A stretch of DNA of 16,909 bases from Chloroflexota bacterium (lineage in GTDB: Bacteria > Chloroflexota > Limnocylindria > Limnocylindrales > CSP1-4). Under the pieces are notes generated by a model that was given only the letters and a program-made list of their open reading frames with translations, was not told the DNA's origin and ran no database searches. Below, in pieces: positions 1 to 7,236 of this stretch (positions are counted from its first letter, which is position 1; each line of letters begins with the position of its first letter). The translations under genes were made by a program, and so were the position numbers. The stretch covers positions 1-16,909 of the forward strand of contig JAJYGK010000177.1 of NCBI GenBank assembly GCA_021790715.1, given 5' to 3'.

Positions 1-550
1 CTTCGAACATCCGCCGCCAGATGCGCGGCGAATACGCCAGGTTGTGGCCCCCCGGCCACTCGTCCTGGCTGAAGATCATCGGGCAGTTCTCGATGGCGAT
101 CCGCACCCCGCGGTCCCGGGCGTGACGGACGATATCCGGCCAGACCGTCAGCGCCGTCTCCCAGTTCTGGTCCTGCGTCTTCGAGGCGTCGCCGCCGATG
201 AACGTGTTGACGACCGGGACCCCCATGAGGCCGGCCGCGTCGATGACGCGGCCCAGGTGCTCGATGACGGCGGCCCGATGGTCGGGGTCGGGGTGCAGCG
301 GGTTCGGGTAGTAGCCGAGCCCGCTGATCGCGATGCCCTTCGACGCAAGCGCGTCCACGGTCTCTCGCGCCTGCGCCGGCGTGAGGGTTGCGACGTCGAC
401 GTGCGACGTCCCGGCGTAGCGCCGGTGCGCGCCCTCGCTGGCGGGCCAGCAGGCGACCTCGAGCGCGGAGAAGCCGTTCGCCGCCGCCCAGTCGGCCACC
501 TCCGGCAGCGGCGTCTGCGGGAACGGCGCGGTCAGCAGACCGAGTTTCAC
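1..550 (-). CDS. Sugar phosphate isomerase/epimerase (TIM barrel), C-terminus off window
   Basis: The reverse complement of 1-550 reads as an open frame of 183 residues that starts with GTG at 550 and runs off the left edge, so roughly the last 80-110 residues of a typical family member are missing. It looks like the xylose-isomerase-like TIM barrel (AP endonuclease family 2): a short first strand (KLGLLTAPFPQTPLPEVADW), a strand with ALEVACWP near residues 29-36, and the barrel strand IAIENCP near 151-157, whose Glu154 is the usual metal ligand. Such enzymes isomerise or epimerise sugars or inositol derivatives, or dehydrate keto-inositols; the substrate cannot be read here. Its start overlaps the dehydrogenase stop (GTGA, 547-550), so the two are translationally coupled. 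The pair fits oxidation of a sugar or cyclitol followed by isomerisation. Confidence 0.9.
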   Translation of the reverse strand, partial: MKLGLLTAPFPQTPLPEVADWAAANGFSALEVACWPASEGAHRRYAGTSHVDVATLTPAQARETVDALASKGIAISGLGYYPNPLHPDPDHRAAVIEHLGRVIDAAGLMGVPVVNTFIGGDASKTQDQNWETALTVWPDIVRHARDRGVRIAIENCPMIFSQDEWPGGHNLAYSPRIWRRMFE

Positions 551-1761
551 GCGTGTCCTCCCTCCGTGGTGGGGATTGCGCCGGCTTCGGCCGCGGGCCG
601 GCCCGCGCCGCGGGCGACGGTCACCCAGCGACCCGAGCGGGCGCTCTCCGCGATCGCGTCGCCGACGAGCATCTCGTCGTGTCCGTCCGCAAACGTGGCG
701 TACGCCGGCCGCTCCGACGGTCCGCCGGCCGCGATGTCGGCGTAGATCGCCGCGAAATGCGCCGGGAACGTGTCGCCGAAGCCTTCCACGTGGCCTCCCG
801 GCAGATGAGAGGCGGCGCGCCCGGCCGGGTTCATCAGGGCGGGGTTGCGGAGCAGCTCCTCGTTGGCGCGCTCGCGGTGCCCGATCCAGAGCCGGTCCGG
901 CTGCTCGGAATCCCAGGCCGCGGCGGCCGCGGAGCCGTCGATCTCGTAGCGCAGCGAGTTCTTGCGACCGTGGCTGACCTGCGAGATCGCGACCGCGCCG
1001 CGCGCGCCGTTCTCGAAGCGCAGCATGATCGTGGCCGCGTCCTCGGTCCGGATCTCCCGGGCCACGGTGTCGGCCGCGCGCTCGGTCGAGAACGTGAGGA
1101 CAGGCCCGCGCGGCTCCCGGCGGACCGGGATGAACGTCGCGAGGTCCGCCATGACGGACACGACCCGCTGCCCGGACAGGAACGTCACGAGGTCCAGGAA
1201 GTGCGACCCGATGTCGCCGACCGCGCGCAGCGCGCCCCCGATCTCGGGCTCCAGGCGCCAGTTCCAGTCGGTCTCGAGCGCGAGCCAGTCCTGCAGGTAG
1301 TGGCCCGTCACGAGCCGCACGTCGCCGAGCGCCCCCGCCTCGATCTCGCGGGCGAGGTGCTGGTTCAGCGGGTAGAAGCGGATGTTGAAGTTCACGGCGC
1401 TGACGACGCCCGCCGACGCCGCCAGCGCGACGAGCTCCGCCGACTCGGCCGACGTCATCGCGAGGGGCTTCTCGCAGATCACGTGGCGGCCCCCGGCGAG
1501 GATCTCGCGCACCTGCCGGTGATGCAGCCGGTTCGGCGACGTGACGTGGACGGCCTGCACGCGATCGTCCGCCAGCAGCTCCTCGAGCGAGCCGTACGCG
1601 TGCGGTATCGCCAGCTCGGCCGCGCGTGCCGCGCCGTGCTCCGGTGTGTCCTCCAGGATGCCCACGACGTGCACGCCGAGCCGGCGCAACGCCTCGATGT
1701 GGACCGTGCCGATGAACCCGGTCCCGATGACCGCGGTTCCGATGTCGCTCGCGCGCACCAT
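547..1761 (-). CDS. Gfo/Idh/MocA family NAD(P)-dependent oxidoreductase
   Basis: A 404-residue protein of the glucose-fructose oxidoreductase / inositol dehydrogenase family. The Rossmann dinucleotide motif GTGFIG is at 13-18, the family signature EKPL at 97-100, and the second catalytic signature GDIGSHFLD at 182-190, giving the expected Lys98/Asp183/His187 triad. The C-terminal half is the alpha/beta substrate domain. Length is normal. The ATG at 1761 is preceded by GGAGGAG, about 11 nt upstream. It should oxidise a hydroxyl of a sugar, sugar acid or inositol in the cytoplasm; the substrate is unknown. It is first in an operon with the isomerase and divergent from the ROK repressor, which is inferred to control it. 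A perfect TTGACA occurs on this strand at 1957-1952, but no convincing -10 follows it. Confidence 0.95.
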   Translation of the reverse strand: MVRASDIGTAVIGTGFIGTVHIEALRRLGVHVVGILEDTPEHGAARAAELAIPHAYGSLEELLADDRVQAVHVTSPNRLHHRQVREILAGGRHVICEKPLAMTSAESAELVALAASAGVVSAVNFNIRFYPLNQHLAREIEAGALGDVRLVTGHYLQDWLALETDWNWRLEPEIGGALRAVGDIGSHFLDLVTFLSGQRVVSVMADLATFIPVRREPRGPVLTFSTERAADTVAREIRTEDAATIMLRFENGARGAVAISQVSHGRKNSLRYEIDGSAAAAAWDSEQPDRLWIGHRERANEELLRNPALMNPAGRAASHLPGGHVEGFGDTFPAHFAAIYADIAAGGPSERPAYATFADGHDEMLVGDAIAESARSGRWVTVARGAGRPAAEAGAIPTTEGGHA

Positions 1762-1972
1762 CGTTGCGGTGTCTCCTCCGCCCCGCTGCCCGACTCCCCG
1801 TCGCCGTGCGAACCGGCCCCGCGCGCGGTCGGATCGTCTCCGCGCGCGCGGACCCTCGCCCGGCCGGATCGGCCCGGACGCGAGCCCCGGCCTGCGTCCC
1901 CACCCCGCACCGGCCGATGCCGTTTCGTCTGTCGGCGATGCTACTTCCGCATGTCAAGTGCAAAAGGTATCG

Positions 1973-1991
1973 CGGTATTGGGCATATACCG
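1973..1991. promoter_or_regulatory. Candidate ROK operator: inverted repeat CGGTAT-N7-ATACCG
   Basis: Two perfect 6-bp arms (1973-1978 and 1986-1991) lie 7 bp apart in an AT-richer pocket of an otherwise GC-rich divergent region. A further GGTAT half-site is at 1966-1970, in direct repeat with the left arm. The right arm abuts the -10 box at 1992, so a bound repressor would block the polymerase. The likely binder is the ROK protein just downstream. The operator role is inference; the symmetry is visible. Confidence 0.5.
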
Positions 1992-1997
1992 TATGAT
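1992..1997 (+). promoter_or_regulatory. -10 box TATGAT for the ROK gene, likely leaderless transcript
   Basis: TATGAT differs from the sigma70/SigA consensus at one position. Six bases separate it from the GTG at 2004, so transcription would begin at or next to the start codon and give a leaderless mRNA. No good -35 is seen at 16-18 bp spacing. Confidence 0.45.
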
Positions 1998-2003
1998 CGC
2001 GGG

Positions 2004-3332
2004 GTGAGCACCGTTTCGCGGCCGCGCGCGGGCCCAGGCCGTCGGCCGGATTTGGCCATGCCCGCGCAGAGCCAGCTCGCGTCCGAGTCGCTCGACGCGC
2101 TGGTGCGGATCCTGGACGACGTCCGGCTCCGGGGTGCCCGCTCCCGGAGCGAACTCGTCGCGCTCAGCGGTCTCGGGCGCAACGTCGTGTCGGAACGCGT
2201 CGCCCAGCTCCTGGAGCGGGGACTCCTGGCGGAGGGCGCGTTCCGTCCGAGCACGGGCGGGCGGCCGCCCAGGGGCCTGGCCTTCAACGAGGACGCGGGG
2301 CACGTCCTGGTGGCAGACCTCGGGGCGACGAGCATCGACGTGGCCGCGACGTCCCTCTCCGGGCGCCTGATCCGCCACCGCGCGGAGCGGGCGCAGATCG
2401 ACGCCGGCCCGGACCGCGTCCTTGCGCAGGTCGACGCGCTGTTCGACGACCTGCTGCGCACGGGAGCCGACCTGCCCGGACGCCTCTGGGGGATCGGCAT
2501 CGGGGTGCCCGGCCCGGTCGAGTTCCGGACGGGGCGGCCCGTCTCGCCGCCGATCATGCCGGGCTGGGACGGGTATCCGGTCCGCGAGCACTTCGCCGCC
2601 CGTCACGACGTGCCGGTGTGGGTCGACAACGACGTGAACGTCATGGCACTCGGCGAGGCGCGCGCCGGCGTCGCGGCCGGCCACGCGAACGTGGTGGTGA
2701 TCAAGATCGGGACCGGGATCGGGGCCGGCATCATCTCGGACGGGCGGCTGCACCGTGGCGCCCAGGGGAGCGCCGGGGACGTCGGCCACATCCAGGTCTC
2801 GGACGACCCGGCGGTCGTGTGCCGCTGCGGCAATCGCGGCTGCCTGGAGGCGCTCGCCGGCGGCGCGGCGATCGCCCGGGCCGGCGAGGCCGCGGCCACG
2901 GACGGGACGAGCGTCCGGCTGGCCGCGCTCCGCGCCACGGGTCGCGCGATCAGCGCCGAGGACGTGGCGCGGGAGGCCGCGCACGGCGATCCCGTGGCGG
3001 TCGACATCCTGCAGTCGGCCGGGCACCACGTCGGCGCGATGCTGGCGAGCATCGTCAATTTCTTCAACCCGTCGCTGATCGTCATCGGCGGCGGGGTCTC
3101 CGGCAGCGGCGACCTGCTGCTGGCCGCGATCCGGCAGACGGTCTACGGGCGCTCGCTGCCGCTGGCGACGCGGGACCTGGTCATCCAGCGCTCGTCGCTC
3201 GCGGACCGTGCCGGCGTGATCGGCGCATCGGCGATGGTCGTCGACCAGCTCTTCTCCCGCGAGGTGCTCGCCCGGTGGTTCGACCGGGGTACGCCGGCGG
3301 GGCTCCGGGAGGCCGTCGAGCCCGCGGCCTGA
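2004..3332 (+). CDS. ROK family transcriptional regulator (winged-helix plus sugar-kinase-like domain)
   Basis: A 442-residue protein when started at GTG 2004. ATG at 2058 (18 residues shorter) is the alternative; neither has a strong Shine-Dalgarno. Residues about 28-80 form a winged helix-turn-helix (SRSELVALSGLGRNVVSERV). The ROK ATPase fold follows: phosphate loop DLGAT at 105-109, GIGVPGPVE at 166-173, the catalytic-type Asp210 in NDVN, and GTGIGAG at 237-243. The ROK zinc motif is complete: His262, then CRCGNRGC with Cys273, Cys275 and Cys280. The N-terminal DNA-binding domain makes it an XylR/NagC/Mlc-type repressor rather than a plain glucokinase, though the kinase site looks intact. 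It is divergent from the dehydrogenase/isomerase operon, so its effector is probably that pathway's sugar or sugar phosphate. Confidence 0.93.
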   Translation: MSTVSRPRAGPGRRPDLAMPAQSQLASESLDALVRILDDVRLRGARSRSELVALSGLGRNVVSERVAQLLERGLLAEGAFRPSTGGRPPRGLAFNEDAGHVLVADLGATSIDVAATSLSGRLIRHRAERAQIDAGPDRVLAQVDALFDDLLRTGADLPGRLWGIGIGVPGPVEFRTGRPVSPPIMPGWDGYPVREHFAARHDVPVWVDNDVNVMALGEARAGVAAGHANVVVIKIGTGIGAGIISDGRLHRGAQGSAGDVGHIQVSDDPAVVCRCGNRGCLEALAGGAAIARAGEAAATDGTSVRLAALRATGRAISAEDVAREAAHGDPVAVDILQSAGHHVGAMLASIVNFFNPSLIVIGGGVSGSGDLLLAAIRQTVYGRSLPLATRDLVIQRSSLADRAGVIGASAMVVDQLFSREVLARWFDRGTPAGLREAVEPAA

Positions 3333-3389
3333 TCGCGTTCGGGCGGCAGGCTTCGCTCGGGCGCGGTCGATCCGGTGGCGCGATGCTGC

Positions 3390-3410
3390 CCGGGCGGCGG
3401 CTCCGCCCGG
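3390..3410. terminator. GC-rich hairpin between convergent genes, possible bidirectional terminator
   Basis: CCGGGCGG (3390-3397) and CCGCCCGG (3403-3410) form a perfect 8-bp stem with a 5-nt loop. It lies in the 125-bp gap between the ROK stop and the converging trkA-like stop. There is no T tract on either strand, so it would be a non-canonical terminator or only a 3'-end stabiliser. Confidence 0.4.
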
Positions 3411-3472
3411 AGCGGTGGGCCGGCTCAGGCGGTGGCCGGGCCAGGCGGTGGGCCGGCTCAGGCGGTGGGCTG
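3410..3472. repeat. Imperfect 16-17 bp tandem repeat, about 3.8 copies
   Basis: The unit is CAGGCGGTGGGCCGGCT. Copies begin near 3410 (5' end degenerate), 3426, 3442 and 3459; the last is partial. The fourth copy lies inside the 3' end of the RCK gene and encodes its final residues PTA and stop, so the array straddles the gene boundary. It probably arose by slippage. Confidence 0.75.
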
Positions 3473-4138
3473 TTCCGTGCGCTCCCCGATGAGCATCCGC
3501 CGCACGTCATCCTGGCAGTCGGTCCGGCTCAGGGCCACCAGCTTGTCGCCCGGCTCGAAGGTCGTGTCCGGCCGCACCGCCTGCGCCACGTCGCCGCGGA
3601 TCACGACGAAGAGCATGCATCCGTCGGGCAGCGTCAGGTCCCGCGAGGCGTGCCCGGCGGCCGGCGAATCGGACTCGATCTGCGCCTCGACCAGCTCGAG
3701 TTCGCCGGTCGAGAGCTGCGCCAGGTGCAGCAGGTCGTGGACGGGGATGTCCTGCTCGATCGCGCCGAGCGCGATCCGCGTGGGGTTGATGACCTCGTCG
3801 ACGCCGAGCTTGCGGAACAGCGCCTCGTTGCGCGGGCTGTTGACGCGTGCGATCGTGCGGGGGACGTCGAAATGGTGCTTCGCCATCTGGCACACGACCA
3901 GGTTGTCCTCGTCGTCGCCGGTGACCGCCGTCACGATCGAGGCCCGGTTCGCGCCGGCCTCGGCGAGGTGCTTGCCCTCGCACCCGTCGCGGTTGAGCAC
4001 GACGCTGCCGATCTCGTGCGCGATCTCGGCCGCGCGCCGCGGGTCCTTCTCGAGCAGGACCACCTCGTGACCGGACGCCAGCAGCTCGCGGGTCAGGTAG
4101 TACCCGACCTTCCCGCCGCCGACGATGATGATGAACAT
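3458..4138 (-). CDS. trkA: TrkA-type potassium uptake regulatory protein (RCK_N + RCK_C)
   Basis: A 226-residue cytosolic gating subunit. The N-terminal RCK domain (about 1-125) has the Rossmann motif GGGKVG at 7-12, with Glu30 at the end of strand 2 as the ribose-binding acid, typical of NAD(H)/nucleotide-binding TrkA/KtrA/KtrC proteins. RCK_C spans about 140-218 (ELELVEAQIES...LPDGCMLFVVIRGD...GDKLVAL). Such proteins form rings on TrkH/KtrB-type K+ channels or transporters and gate them through nucleotide or ion binding. The ATG at 4138 shares one base with the stop of the upstream RCK gene (TGATG), so the two are coupled. No TrkH/KtrB membrane subunit is in this window; the adjacent K+ transporter gene is KimA-like. 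A longer in-frame extension upstream overlaps the first RCK gene and is not credible. Confidence 0.94.
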   Translation of the reverse strand: MFIIIVGGGKVGYYLTRELLASGHEVVLLEKDPRRAAEIAHEIGSVVLNRDGCEGKHLAEAGANRASIVTAVTGDDEDNLVVCQMAKHHFDVPRTIARVNSPRNEALFRKLGVDEVINPTRIALGAIEQDIPVHDLLHLAQLSTGELELVEAQIESDSPAAGHASRDLTLPDGCMLFVVIRGDVAQAVRPDTTFEPGDKLVALSRTDCQDDVRRMLIGERTEQPTA

Positions 4139-4587
4139 CAGCGTGCCTCCACGGCGGCCGCCGCGAGGTCGCCGGCCGTCGGATCGCCCGGCAGGCCCGT
4201 CTCGCGCGACAGCCTGTCGACCATCATCGAGGTCCGGCAGATCACCGCGAGGCCCATCGTCCGGTACGCGGCGGCGCGCACGGGATCGTTGATCTTGGCG
4301 ACCACGTGCGGGATCCGCAAGGTGTCGCGCGCGAGCTGTGCCGCGAGCGCGTTCCGGTTGTCGCCCTCGGTCAGGGCGAAGAAGTAGTCGGCGGAGGTCG
4401 CCCCGGCCCGCCGGAGGACGTCCTCGTCGGTGCCGTCGCCCCGCACGGCCTGGCCGCGGAAATCCGCATTGAGGCGGTAGAAGGCCCGGACGTTGACGTC
4501 GATGATCGTGACGTCGTGTCCGTCCCGGGACAGCGCGTCGGCGAGCCCCGCGCCCACCCGGCCGCATCCCACGATGATCGCGCGCAC
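4138..4587 (-). CDS. TrkA-N (RCK_N-only) potassium regulatory protein
   Basis: A 149-residue protein with a clear Rossmann-type RCK_N domain: GCGRVG at 7-12, Asp30 closing the second strand, and DGTDEDVLRRAG at 51-62. After about residue 128 only an Ala-rich tail remains, so the RCK_C ligand domain of a full TrkA (about 215-225 residues) is absent. It starts with GTG at 4587, preceded by AAGGAG at good spacing. It probably pairs with the full-length RCK protein encoded next, giving a mixed ring. From memory, mycobacteria carry a comparable pair, ceoB/ceoC, beside an APC-type permease gene, which supports this arrangement being ancestral in high-GC bacteria. Confidence 0.92.
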   Translation of the reverse strand: MRAIIVGCGRVGAGLADALSRDGHDVTIIDVNVRAFYRLNADFRGQAVRGDGTDEDVLRRAGATSADYFFALTEGDNRNALAAQLARDTLRIPHVVAKINDPVRAAAYRTMGLAVICRTSMMVDRLSRETGLPGDPTAGDLAAAAVEAR

Positions 4588-4598
4588 GGATCGCTCCT

Positions 4599-5093
4599 TC
4601 AGTCGCGGACGGCTGTCAGTCGGTCGCTGCCGTTCGCTGCTTCCGCCGGGATCGCGCTCCGCACGACGAGCACGGCCATCGGCGCGTTCTGGAGGACGTA
4701 CGGGACGACCCGGCCCATCGCGAAGTCGCCGCCGAACTTCGTGCGATACGGCAGCCCGACGACGATGAGGTCCGCGCCGATCGCCGCCGCTTCGTCGACG
4801 ATGGCCGCTCCGACGTCCCGGGCCTGCAGGAGAGTGGTCTTGAGCGCGATGCCTGCGCGCTCGGCCTGCCCCTCGGCGCGGTCGAGCACCTCCGAGGCTC
4901 GCTGCTGGCTCCCGGGCACCACGTCGCCCAGGTCGTGGGTCCAGTCCACCTCGATCACGTGGATGGCGATGGCCTCGGCACGCGACTGCTTCGCCAGCCG
5001 GATCGCGGAGCCGACGACGAGCGGATCCGTCGCCCCCCCGTTGAGCGCCACCACGGCGCGCGAGAACTGGCCCTGTCCGTTGCTCTCTCCCAT
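4599..5093 (-). CDS. Universal stress protein (UspA family)
   Basis: A 164-residue single-domain Usp from ATG 5093; an in-frame GTG at 5111 would add six residues. The fold reads FSRAVVALNGGATDPLVV (strand 1 and phosphate region), AEAIAIHVIEVDW, then GADLIVVGLPYRTKFGGDFAMGRVVPYVLQNAPMAVLVVR. The last segment replaces the textbook G-2x-G-9x-G(S/T) ATP motif with a variant that keeps the terminal glycine (MGRV), so nucleotide binding is plausible but not assured. It lies 11 nt upstream of the RCK_N gene and downstream of the KimA-like gene. In this context it may link energy or nucleotide state to potassium transport. There is no Shine-Dalgarno; TACCCT on the minus strand (5107-5102) is 8 nt from the ATG, so a leaderless start from its own promoter is possible. 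Confidence 0.9.
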   Translation of the reverse strand: MGESNGQGQFSRAVVALNGGATDPLVVGSAIRLAKQSRAEAIAIHVIEVDWTHDLGDVVPGSQQRASEVLDRAEGQAERAGIALKTTLLQARDVGAAIVDEAAAIGADLIVVGLPYRTKFGGDFAMGRVVPYVLQNAPMAVLVVRSAIPAEAANGSDRLTAVRD

Positions 5094-5130
5094 CGGCCGG
5101 TAGGGTAGCACCCCCGATCCGACGCGGAGG

Positions 5131-5150
5131 CCCGACCGGGGGCGGTCGGG
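5131..5150. terminator. 7-bp perfect hairpin between kimA-like and usp genes
   Basis: CCCGACC (5131-5137) and GGTCGGG (5144-5150) pair around a 6-nt loop in the 94-bp gap between the permease stop and the Usp start. There is no U tract. It could weaken read-through or protect the permease mRNA 3' end, but the genes are otherwise arranged as one operon. Confidence 0.35.
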
Positions 5151-5187
5151 ACCGATCCGGCGCGGCGGCGCGCCCCGGGGGCCGGGT

Positions 5188-7152
5188 CTAGCGGGCCGGT
5201 GCGTGCTCCCCGGCCGGCTCCCTGCGGTACGGGACCAGCGCGACGACCGTGTTCGGCCGCCCGATCAGCTCGCGGCGCAGCCGCTCCGCCGTCCGGTTGT
5301 GGAGGACGCGTTCCCACCAGTGCCGCACGATGTACTCGGGGACCACGACGATCGTGACCGCGTCGGGGTCCGGCTCCATGACGTCGAGGTAGGTCACGAG
5401 GGGACCGACGAGCTGCCGGTACGGCGACTCGACGATCACCAGCGGGATCCCCGGCAGCTGGCGGTTGAACCGCGCGCGCAGCCGCTCGCCGTCCTCGACG
5501 TCGTCGGTCACGTAGATGGCCCGGACGTCGTTCGACAGCGTCCTCCCGAACGCGATGGCGCGCACGACAGCGCGCGTGACGCCGGGCACCGGCACCACGA
5601 CCCGCTGGCGGCGGTGCGGCTGCCCGAACACGAGGTCCTCGCGAACCCGCAGCTCCTCCGTCTCGTTCGCGTATTCCCGGTGGATGAAGAGCATGCCGGC
5701 GACCAGGATCGGGATGAGCAGGACCACCATCCACGCGCCGGCCGTGAACTTCACGCTGGCGACGACGATCGCGACCACGCCCGTCAGGACCGCCCCGAAC
5801 GCGTTCGTCACGAGGCGGGATCGCCACCCGCTGCCTTTCGTTCCGAACCAGTGCCGCACCATCCCCGCCTGGGAGATCGTGAAGCTCACGAAGACGCCGA
5901 CCGAATAGAGCGGGATGAGCGCCGCGGTGTCGGCCTTGAACGCGACGAGCAGGACCGCAGCGACGAGCGCGAGCGCGAAGATGCCGGTGGAGAACGCCAG
6001 CCGGTCGCCGCGGAAGGCGAACGCGCGCGGGAAGTAGGAGTCCTGGGCGAGGATCGCCGCCAGGCGCGGGAACGCGTTGAAGCTCGTGTTGGAGGCGAGG
6101 ATCAGGATCAGCGCGGCGGATGCCTGGAACACGTAGAACATCGGCCCGGTCCCGACGGACACCCGCGCGACGAGGGCGGGGACGGACTGCTCGCCCGTCG
6201 GCAGGATGCCGTACGAGACGGCCACCGCAGTCACGCCGATGAAGATCACGGCCAGGAGCGCGGCCATCATCACGAGCGTCCGCGCGGCGTTCTGCGGCTC
6301 GGGGGGCTTGAACGCCGGCACGCCATTGGCGATCGCCTCCGTTCCAGTCAGGGCCACCGACCCGCCGGCGAACGCGCGCAGGACGAGCAGCAGCGTCAGC
6401 GCCTCGAACCCGCCGGTCGGCGTCGGCACGTTCGCCGCGTGGTACCCGGTCGCCACCGCGTCGTGCAGCACGAACGCCTTGAGGAGCCCGGAGCCGACCA
6501 CGAACAGCGCGGACCCGATGTACACGTAGGTGGGCAGGGCGAAGATGTTGCCGGACTCCCGCAGTCCGCGCAGGTTCCCGAGCAGGATCAGCGCCACCGC
6601 GGCGACGGAGACCTCGATGCGCACGTCGTACAGCGGCGGAAACGCCGAGTAGATCTGTTCGACGGCGGACGACGTCGAGACGGCCACCGTCATGACGTAG
6701 TCGATGAGGAGCGCGGCCGCCGCGATCAGCGCGAAGATCTTCGGGAGGTTCGCGCTGCCCACCGCGTAGGCGCCGCCGCCGGACGGGTACGCGTACCCGA
6801 TCTGCCGGTAGCTGATGGCGACGACGGCGAGCATCGCCGAGATCGCGATCGCGATCGGCAGCGTCAGGGAGAGCGCGGCGACCCCCGCCAGCACGAGGAT
6901 GTTCAGGATCTCCTCCGAGGCGTATGCACTCGAGGAGATGGCATCCGAGCTCATGATCGCGAGCGCCTTCTTCTTCGAGAGGCGTTCCTCGATCTCCTGC
7001 TCGCTGGCGAGGGGGGCCCCGATCAGCAGGCGCCTGACACGCGCGTAGGCGCGTCCTGCCCCGGTCGTCGGTGCGCTCGCCTTGGCCTTCGCGCGCACGA
7101 TGCCCGGACCCGCGTACCGGAAGTACTCGGCCTGCGGCCGGGGCACCCGCAC
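5188..7152 (-). CDS. KimA-type potassium:proton symporter (APC superfamily)
   Basis: A 654-residue membrane protein that closely resembles Bacillus subtilis KimA (YdaO) along its length, as I recall that sequence. Shared blocks are RLLIGAPL at 41-48, MSSDAISSSAYASEEIL at 67-83, SYRQIGYAYPSGGGAY at 114-129, LIDYVMTVAVS at 149-159, LTGTEAIANGVPAFK at 268-282, GDRLAFSTG at 382-390, IPLYSVGVF at 413-421, and a cytoplasmic tail (about 515-645) with HNRTAERLR at 618-626. Residues I remember as K+ or proton sites of KimA have counterparts: Asp70, Tyr77, Asp151, Thr269, Glu272 and Tyr416. About twelve hydrophobic helices lie between 85 and 490. It should import K+ using the proton gradient. No c-di-AMP riboswitch is visible upstream. 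The GTG at 7152 is the first canonical start, but the frame is open back to the metallophosphoesterase stop and the best Shine-Dalgarno (GGGAGG, 7207-7202) is 50 nt away, so the start is uncertain. Confidence 0.92.
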   Translation of the reverse strand: MRVPRPQAEYFRYAGPGIVRAKAKASAPTTGAGRAYARVRRLLIGAPLASEQEIEERLSKKKALAIMSSDAISSSAYASEEILNILVLAGVAALSLTLPIAIAISAMLAVVAISYRQIGYAYPSGGGAYAVGSANLPKIFALIAAAALLIDYVMTVAVSTSSAVEQIYSAFPPLYDVRIEVSVAAVALILLGNLRGLRESGNIFALPTYVYIGSALFVVGSGLLKAFVLHDAVATGYHAANVPTPTGGFEALTLLLVLRAFAGGSVALTGTEAIANGVPAFKPPEPQNAARTLVMMAALLAVIFIGVTAVAVSYGILPTGEQSVPALVARVSVGTGPMFYVFQASAALILILASNTSFNAFPRLAAILAQDSYFPRAFAFRGDRLAFSTGIFALALVAAVLLVAFKADTAALIPLYSVGVFVSFTISQAGMVRHWFGTKGSGWRSRLVTNAFGAVLTGVVAIVVASVKFTAGAWMVVLLIPILVAGMLFIHREYANETEELRVREDLVFGQPHRRQRVVVPVPGVTRAVVRAIAFGRTLSNDVRAIYVTDDVEDGERLRARFNRQLPGIPLVIVESPYRQLVGPLVTYLDVMEPDPDAVTIVVVPEYIVRHWWERVLHNRTAERLRRELIGRPNTVVALVPYRREPAGEHAPAR

Positions 7153-7236
7153 GCGCTGGTCGCCCAGCTTGCGCCCGCGCAGCGGCGTGCCGTGGACCTC
7201 TCCTCCCTCGCGCCGTTCGTCCAGGGTTGTGCTCCC

